Below are positions 16,430 to 21,962 of a stretch of DNA of 21,962 nucleotides, one piece after another. The first letter of the stretch is position 1; every line of letters begins with the position of its first letter. The notes below the pieces were generated by a model, which worked only from the letters and a program-made list of their open reading frames with translations, was not told the origin of the DNA and searched no databases. The position numbers were made by a program, and so were the translations under genes. Origin of the DNA: Chara braunii (taxonomy: Eukaryota; Streptophyta; Charophyceae; Charales; Characeae). The DNA is taken from the NCBI GenBank assembly GCA_003427395.1, contig BFEA01000036.1:3784673-3806634 (forward strand). The letters are read 5' to 3'.

Positions 16430-17103
16430 AGTCCCACGCTTATCACCCTGGGGCCACTACCCAGATTATGCTTTTTTTTCTGGAAACCGGCTCCAGAGTT
16501 TCTTCAACCCAGGACCTACTCAAAGTATCAACAGTCCAGTTTATCATCCAACATTCCCATATGCTGCTGGCTGCATGTGCTACTTGGTGGGACTATCGGG
16601 AAGTTTCGTCCCCAGCCCAGGTGACCAGAGGAAGACTAGGTATCATCTCAGTAAGTAGTAGGAATACCGGGGACCAAAGAGTGGCCCAGGGGTCTCAAAC
16701 CTGAGCCCAAGCGCTCTTCTTAATAACTTGAATCGTCGGGACAGGGATTTGAACTTGTAACTTTATGCCCAATTTGTTGTTGAAGGCTTAGTTTGAACCG
16801 AGACTTGTAGAGTATTTGAGGATGCTAGATGAGGATGGAATGGGTGCTGAACGTGGGTCCATGAATATGGGAATCAAATAATGGGATAGCATGGTTGGAA
16901 AGGGACATGTAGACGATTCAGAAAAACTCCAAGGACATGCTATTATCCAGTCTGCAATGGAGGAATTCTCCAGGATGAAAGCGGCGGCCCGTACTTGAAA
17001 AGAATAAACCCTGATCCACACGATTGAAGAGGCCGAAAGATCAATGGCGACGGATCCCTTTACGGACTATTACTGGTCTACCAAGAGCACAGACACGCTA
17101 CAC
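16430..17103 (-). repeat. Block B, first copy (shared with 21190-21962)
   Basis: From CACCCTGGGGCCA (16446) to AGACACG (about 17097) it matches 21195-21962 at roughly 90 per cent or more, apart from a 122-bp MITE present only in the second copy. It ends at the poly-T from 17104. No open frame of note. It is either the 5' region of the Penelope-like element or an older repeat the element entered. Confidence 0.88.
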
Positions 17104-17128
17104 TTTTTTTTTTTTTTTTTTTTTTTTT
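17104..17128. repeat. Poly-T run, 25 bases
   Basis: It ends block B of the first locus. Read on the plus strand, block B followed by T could be a reverse-complement poly-A boundary of another insertion. Confidence 0.9.
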
Positions 17129-17796
17129 GAACTCCCGCGGAGGCTCCATCTATTGGTGGGGTGGGGTGCAGCACCTGCTGGAAAGCGGGTCCAGCGTCCC
17201 TTTTTACAGTAAGAATATGGGAATATGAACAATTGGAAATGGTGTCTTGTGAATCAGCACCTCTTCATCCATTGTTGGATGCCAGATCTAGCACTGCTAC
17301 CTGGTCCTGATTCACTTAAGAGAACATGAAGATCCAACCTGTTCTGAGGACATAACCTGAAATCTTCACACTTCAATCATACCCAAACCAAGATCTCGGT
17401 GCCATAACCAATAGTCGAGGGGGAAAAGGGTCAGGAAACTCTACTATTGGATGGGTCTACCAATGTCCAGTCCTGAAATACTATCCTATAGTCTCTCCTT
17501 ATTTCTTCATCCCCTCCTGTAGCCCCTTCCCATTTTACTTTTCCCATTTCCCCCCCCAGGTTTCCTCCAAGCCAGCATGTAATGAAATTTTGAATACGTT
17601 TGTGGATTTCATCTCGTGAAGACAAGTGTTGCATTTTTTATTTCGCTTGCTCCCATTTTGTTGTAATTTCTGTTGGGACATACAATTAAATAGTTTCAGT
17701 GAATTCGGGTCCACCTAGGCGAGCTCCCTCCATTTCGTAAGTGCATCTCCTCAACCAAATGACCCATATGAATGCTCTTCTCCCCACGAACCTGAA
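17129..17796. other. Unannotated stretch
   Basis: GGAAAGCGGGTCCAGCGTCC at about 17179 resembles GGAAACCGGGTCCAGAGTCC in block B (21235), so a small block-B remnant may lie here. Otherwise no gene or repeat recognised. Confidence 0.45.
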
Positions 17797-19215
17797 CACT
17801 TGGAAATTCAGCGTCAGTCCGACTGGCTGGAATGGTTGAAACTCAGAGGCATTATCGGTTATGATCGCATGACTAAGCTCACTTTCTGCTTACTGATCCG
17901 ACAACAGGCCAAACCAATAATGAGGGAGTTGAATCACCCCTTTGGACTTATGGCCCCCCTGGCCATCGATACTATCGCAATCTGTAATTATTCTATGGAC
18001 TCCTTTAAAAACATTGTCACGACTCGACGTACGACGCCTTTGACACAAACGTGACGGAACAGACAGCCTTTTGGAACAGATCGGTGAAATCAATATCCAA
18101 TAGTCAAAGCGGATGTCTAGACGGTCCTATCACGGAGAGAGAAGCGTGAACAACTGCCAAACGGATGGCTCGAGGTAAGTGTCAAGGTCCTGGTGGTTTG
18201 CCTGTAGAGCTTTTCCTCAGTGCATGGAAAGTAACCACCCCCTTCCTTTGTGAAATATAGAATACAACCCTCTCAACAGACACCTTACCTAAAGGGGTAG
18301 TCCAAGACATGATCTCCCTTCTATATAAAAAAGGTGATAAGAAGGTAAGAAACAGGAGACCAATTTCGATTCTTAATGTAACTAATAAGCTTCTGGTAAA
18401 ATCCTTGCAATTGGACTAGCGGATCTCCTGCTGGAGCTGGTCGGGGTGAAACAGGGCGCCTTCATCAAAGGAAGGTCTATCTTCGAAAATATTTTAACTA
18501 CTTTCCAGACTCCAGACCCTTAAGATCATTGGTAAAGAAGCAAGGGACGTGACCATCCTGATGCTGGACATGGAAAAGTCCGATGGTAAGGTAGGATGGA
18601 CCTTTGTAAATACCACCTTGCAAAGATTGGGTTTCGGTCCAAAACTCTGCACTTGGATCAAAGCCCTGTATGCGAATGTCACTGCCTCTGTCTTGGTCAA
18701 TGTCAAGCTCTCAAAAAAATGATGTCTTACACGTTCCTTCTTATAAGATTGAATAGTCCATCTACCTTTCTCCATTATATTCCCGACCCCTTCTTCCCAA
18801 AAAAATTAACTTGAAACTCAGTAAAAAAGATAAGTTGGCACCCTTCTCCTTCTAAAATACTTCAAATGTGTGGGGAGGGGGAAAACCAACTAACTACAAG
18901 GAGACTTTTACACACCAGCCCCTGAGTAACTTCCTCATAGATCCAATCAGTCTGGTTTCTCTTTTTGAAGCCAGCGTACAAAGCTTAAGTGTCCCTCAGG
19001 TGATACCAAACTGAAGACCCTATTGGGTGTCCACAATTTTTTTTAATTCAGAACGCCTCCTCCACCTCTAGAATGAGCTGATTTCCAGTCTGCCAAAATG
19101 GAGAATCGGAGGCTAGCCTTGATCATGTGTTTCTGTTGTTCCAGTGGGATCGTCTCATTCTCGAAAACCCGAGAATTGCGGACCTTCTATATTACTTTCA
19201 TGATAGTTCCTCTGC
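17797..19215 (+). pseudogene. L1-type LINE, reverse transcriptase and C-terminal fragment, copy 1 (broken)
   Basis: In several frames one sees, in order: WLEWLKLRGIIGYDRMTKLT (from 17815), a GGLPVELF block near 18200, ISLLYKKGDKK with RRPISILN near 18310-18380 (the L1 NYRPISLLN region), GVKQGAFIKGRSIFENIL near 18445-18495, and motif A VTILMLDMEKSDGKV with GWTFV near 18550-18605, followed by LQRLGFGPKLCTWIKALY. Motif B and the YADD-type motif C are not visible, so an internal deletion is likely. Near 19090-19170, VCQNGESEASLDHVFLLFQW fits the zinc-binding domain after LINE reverse transcriptases. Stops and frameshifts make it non-functional. The 5' end is truncated. Confidence 0.82.
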
Positions 19216-19395
19216 ATATTAGTGCCATGTAGCTCCAACTGTCCTGCAATCCTTTTCCCTCCGGGGGAATCACAAACATAATCCAACTATCTGTCCATTC
19301 CCAGTCTATTCTCAACGTGTCTGTCCACATTTCCTTTCACCACATTCAAACCTCATCTGCCAAAGGGCAGTATATCTACAAGTGTTATGAGGATT
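19216..19395. other. Spacer between the two LINE copies
   Basis: About 180 bases with no recognised coding motif; may include the 3' end of copy 1. Confidence 0.4.
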
Positions 19396-20810
19396 CCTAG
19401 AACAATTCTCGACTCCTACGCGGATTCCAAGGGGAGACTCGCATGGATAAAATTCCTGCGAGAGGGGACGTTTTTGCCAATCTACCTGCATACTTACCTA
19501 ACACTCTCATCCCGTTGGGTGATTGGAATACAACAATGGTCCCCGGATTGGATTCGTTAACTGTCTACCCCCCCCCGACCGGACACAGAAATTGTGTCCA
19601 CGCTAATAGATTCTCTATGTTTATTTGATGTATTTCGTACTTTACACCTTGAAGCCAATGACTTTCCTTGGTATGGGTCCAAACCATCTAGAAATACTCG
19701 GGCACCAAGAAGCAGGTTGGACTTTATTATGGTCAGGGGGGGCCCCTTGGGACAAATATGTTTACTGTGAGACCTCCGTAGTGGACCGAGGACTGTCTGA
19801 CCATTACCCGATAATTATGGATGTAATTTATGCGGAAATTATTGAAAGAGAAAGACCCCCTTCAGATTAAATGTTAATCTGCTGAAAGAGGAAAGGGTTA
19901 AGGACAGGGTAAACGATCAAATGGAACATTGGACAAATGCCAAAGATTTATTTGAAAACCTGTTAGACTGGGACGAGACAGGGATCAATATAATTCGAGA
20001 AGCCCTGATTAAATTTTTAAGGATGAAAGCCGCAAATCAAACATGGAAAGAAACAATTTTGAAAAGGAAAATTGAGAGAACACAGAGTAAGATGGGCTCA
20101 GACCGTTTACGGACCACCATTGGATAATGATCCGAAAAGCTGCCCTCAAGGAGCTAGAAGAGATTGAAGTTCGAAAGCAACACCAATGGTTGGACTGGCT
20201 GCAAATTAGGGGTATTGTAGGGTACGATAGAATGACGAAACTCACCTTTAGATCATTGATTCTTAGACAAGCAAAACCTCTAATTAGAGAACTAAGGCAC
20301 CCATTTGACACACAAATGATCGTATCCTCAGATATTGAATCTATGTGTGCCAACGTGTTTGACTATTTCAATGATATTGTGACGACGAGGAGACCGTTTG
20401 ACATACTAGACACAAACTTAGCAGATTATTGTATCTTCTGGGCGAACACAAAAGTACATCTTTCCTATTCTACAACACAATCTCTGGAAGAACCATTTAC
20501 GGTAGGAGAACTTTACCGGGCAGTGAAACAAATGACCCTAGGCAAGTGTCCCAGGGCCGATGGTCTCCCGGTGGAACTATACCAAGAATGTTGGGAAGCC
20601 CTGGGATCCGTTTTGTGCGAAATATACAATAATCTTAGGAGGAAAGACTCTCTGTCAAACAACCTCCTACAAGGAACTATATCCCTCCTGTATAAAAAAG
20701 GAATCAAAACAGAGGTGAAGAATTATAGACCAATTTTTGACCTGAATGTGACCTATAAGATATTAGCTAAAGCCCAAGCGTTGAGGTTGGCCGAATACTT
20801 ACCCCAATAG
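19396..20810 (+). pseudogene. L1-type LINE, endonuclease to reverse transcriptase, copy 2 (broken, 3' cut)
   Basis: Endonuclease remnants come first: ILDSYADSKGRLAWIKFL (about 19410), LGDWNTTMVPGLDS (about 19515), DVFRTLHLEANDFPWYGSK (about 19628), then RSRLDFIMV and LSDHYPIIMDV (19700-19830), which are APE-type motifs including the catalytic His region. Frameshifts lie near 19620, at the G run at 19735, near 19860 and near 20110. FRLNVNLLKEERV (19861) starts the linker. The last open part (20127-20810) has WLDWLQIRGIVGYDRMTKLT, GKCPRADGLPVELY, SLLYKKG and NYRPI. The LINE stops at LAEYLPQ, before motif A, exactly where the CA repeat and block A begin. It is the same family as copy 1. Confidence 0.87.
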
Positions 20811-20881
20811 ACACACACACACACACACACAAACCACACACACGCGCACACACACACATGCCACACACCACACACACACAA
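20811..20881. repeat. CA microsatellite at the second A-B locus
   Basis: (CA)n with the same interruption pattern as 11713-11800. It joins directly to LINE copy 2, so it marks the insertion edge of the A-B unit. Confidence 0.93.
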
Positions 20882-21962
20882 CGACGTGTTCCGCATCCCC
20901 TCAGTTCCCACTCGGCTGAACATGTTGGGCTGCTCAGTAAGGCGCCAAACAAGTTGGGCGTGCTACGCAGGGCTAGAGATTGGAGTGAGAGTCTAAAGGG
21001 GTCTTGAACTCGGTAGAATGGGATAGCATGGATTTGTGTGGCTTTGATGTCTGTGCGGAGTTGTTTTGTGTGGATGTTTTTCCTTTTTTGGTTTACGAGG
21101 CTTTTTTTTTTCTCCCCTCCCCCTCCCCCCTCCCCTTGAATTATTGCAAATAGACAATTGGCTGGAGTCCGGGGACCTCACATTTCCACCCGGAACACCC
21201 TGGGGCCAATACCAAGATTATGCTTTTTTTTTCTGGAAACCGGGTCCAGAGTCCCTTTAGCCCAGGACCTACTCAGAGTATCAGCAGTCCAGTTTGGGCC
21301 TTGCTACACTGCTCTCGAAATGTGCAAAACAAGAGCGAATTTTCCGCTAGAATATGGAAAGATACACCGCCAATAGTTTTGTCTTTTGTGCATGTCGAGA
21401 GTAGTGCAGCGAGACACTTTATCATCCAACATTTCCATATGCTGTTGGCTGCATGTGCTACTTGGTGGAACTATCGAAAAGTTTCGTCCCCAGCCCAGGT
21501 TACCAGAGGAAGACTGGGTATCATCTTAGTAAGTAGTAGGAGTACGGGGGACCAAAGAGTGGCCCAGGGGTCTCAAACCTGAGCCCAAGCGTTCATTAAG
21601 AATAACTTGAATCACCGGGACGGGGATTTGAACTTGTAATTTTATGCCCAATTTGTTGTTGAAGGGTTAGTTTGAACCGAGACTTGTAGAGTATTTGAGG
21701 ATGCTAGAAGAGGATGGAATGGGTGTCGAACCAGGGCCCATGAATATGGGATAGCATGATTGGAAAGGGACATGTGGACGATTCAGAAAAACTCCAAGGA
21801 CATGATATTATCCGGTGTGCAATGGAGGAATTATCAAGGATGACAGCGGCGGCCCGTACTTGAAAAGAATAAACTATGATCCACATGTTTGAAGAGGCCG
21901 AAAGATCAATGGCGACGGATGCCTTTACAGACTATTACTGGTCTACCAAGACCATAGACACG
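20882..21962 (-). mobile_element. Second A-B unit without the Penelope-like coding region
   Basis: Block A (20882-21181) runs into block B (from about 21190) with only about 15-20 bases between (CATTTCCACCCGG). The first locus has about 4.3 kb in that place. Block B continues to the window edge, so the outer end is not seen. The unit is either an internally deleted, non-autonomous derivative of the Penelope-like element or an older repeat with an empty site. Its left edge interrupts LINE copy 2, which favours a mobile unit. Confidence 0.75.
21296..21417 (+). mobile_element. Family-1 MITE, copy H, with its empty site in the window
   Basis: This 122-bp element lies inside block B. The first block B copy reads CAGTCCAGTTTATCATCC at 16532-16549 without it. 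Here TTT stands on both sides (21293-21295 and 21418-21420), giving a 3-bp target duplication. The left arm CTTGCTACACTGCTCTCGAA and right arm GAGAGTAGTGCAGCGAGAC place it with stem variant C. Confidence 0.9.

Larger units (their letters stand above)
11713..17104 (-). mobile_element. Penelope-like retroelement with N-terminal GIY-YIG endonuclease
   Basis: Reading on the minus strand: block B (17104-16430), a single frame with coiled coil, GIY-YIG endonuclease, CxC motif and reverse transcriptase (16423-12947), a 3' region with a hammerhead-like motif and a direct repeat, block A (about 12105-11801), then a TG microsatellite. An endonuclease before the reverse transcriptase, joined by a CxC segment, is the hallmark of the permuted Penelope-like clade (Naiad / Chlamys), which is known to favour microsatellites. 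The outer right border is uncertain: block B may be 5' untranslated region or pre-existing flank. A minimal element would be 11713 or 12105 to about 16430. Confidence 0.82.

Noticed and set aside
16720-16765. Box-B-like GTTCAAATCCC on the minus strand of block B
   Set aside because: No matching box A at the right distance and no cloverleaf could be drawn, so a tRNA or tRNA-derived SINE is not supported.
1-21962. CRISPR arrays, rRNA and tRNA genes
   Set aside because: Repeats here are tandem, inverted or dispersed without regular spacers, and no rRNA or tRNA core sequence was recognised.

Overview
This is a repeat-dense stretch of nuclear eukaryotic DNA with no convincing single-copy host gene. 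It holds microsatellites, long poly-A and poly-T runs, short inverted-repeat elements and two kinds of retrotransposon. A U6 snRNA-like sequence at 11507-11599 is very close to land-plant U6. The main retroelement resembles the N-terminal-endonuclease Penelope-like elements (Chlamys type) described from green algae and relatives. Together these suggest the green lineage, perhaps a streptophyte alga such as Chara; that placement is inference and not secure.

Left part (1-11700): a GA microsatellite, a 360-bp foldback element, one GC-richer open frame of unknown meaning (1081-1701), and several families of short non-autonomous elements. Family 1 is about 122 bp, starts with GGGCC, and has 3-bp target duplications (TAA, TTA, TTT), as in Tourist / PIF-Harbinger MITEs. 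Family 2 is about 125 bp with termini near GGCATACTCA. Family 3 forms stems with CTTCCCCCGAA. Family 4 begins GGTCCCACTAGC or GGTCCCACTTGC and folds into long hairpins. Two poly-A runs are flanked by direct repeats, as if only a poly-A tail had been inserted. The U6 copy has 15-bp direct repeats on both sides and looks like a retrocopy.

Centre (11713-17104): a Penelope-like retroelement on the minus strand. One reading frame of 1159 codons (16423 down to 12947) has a coiled coil, an AT-hook-like motif, a GIY-YIG endonuclease, a CxC motif and a reverse transcriptase with all three catalytic aspartates. It is interrupted by two in-frame TAG codons and also ends in TAG. A hammerhead-ribozyme-like core lies in its 3' region, and the 3' side ends in a CA/TG microsatellite.

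Right part (17797-21962): two broken L1-type LINE copies head to tail. The second is cut inside its reverse transcriptase by a second CA microsatellite, followed by blocks A and B. These same blocks flank the Penelope-like coding region in the centre, but here they are joined directly. This second locus is therefore either the pre-insertion arrangement or an internally deleted, non-autonomous derivative. A family-1 MITE sits in its block B, and block B of the first locus gives the exact empty site.
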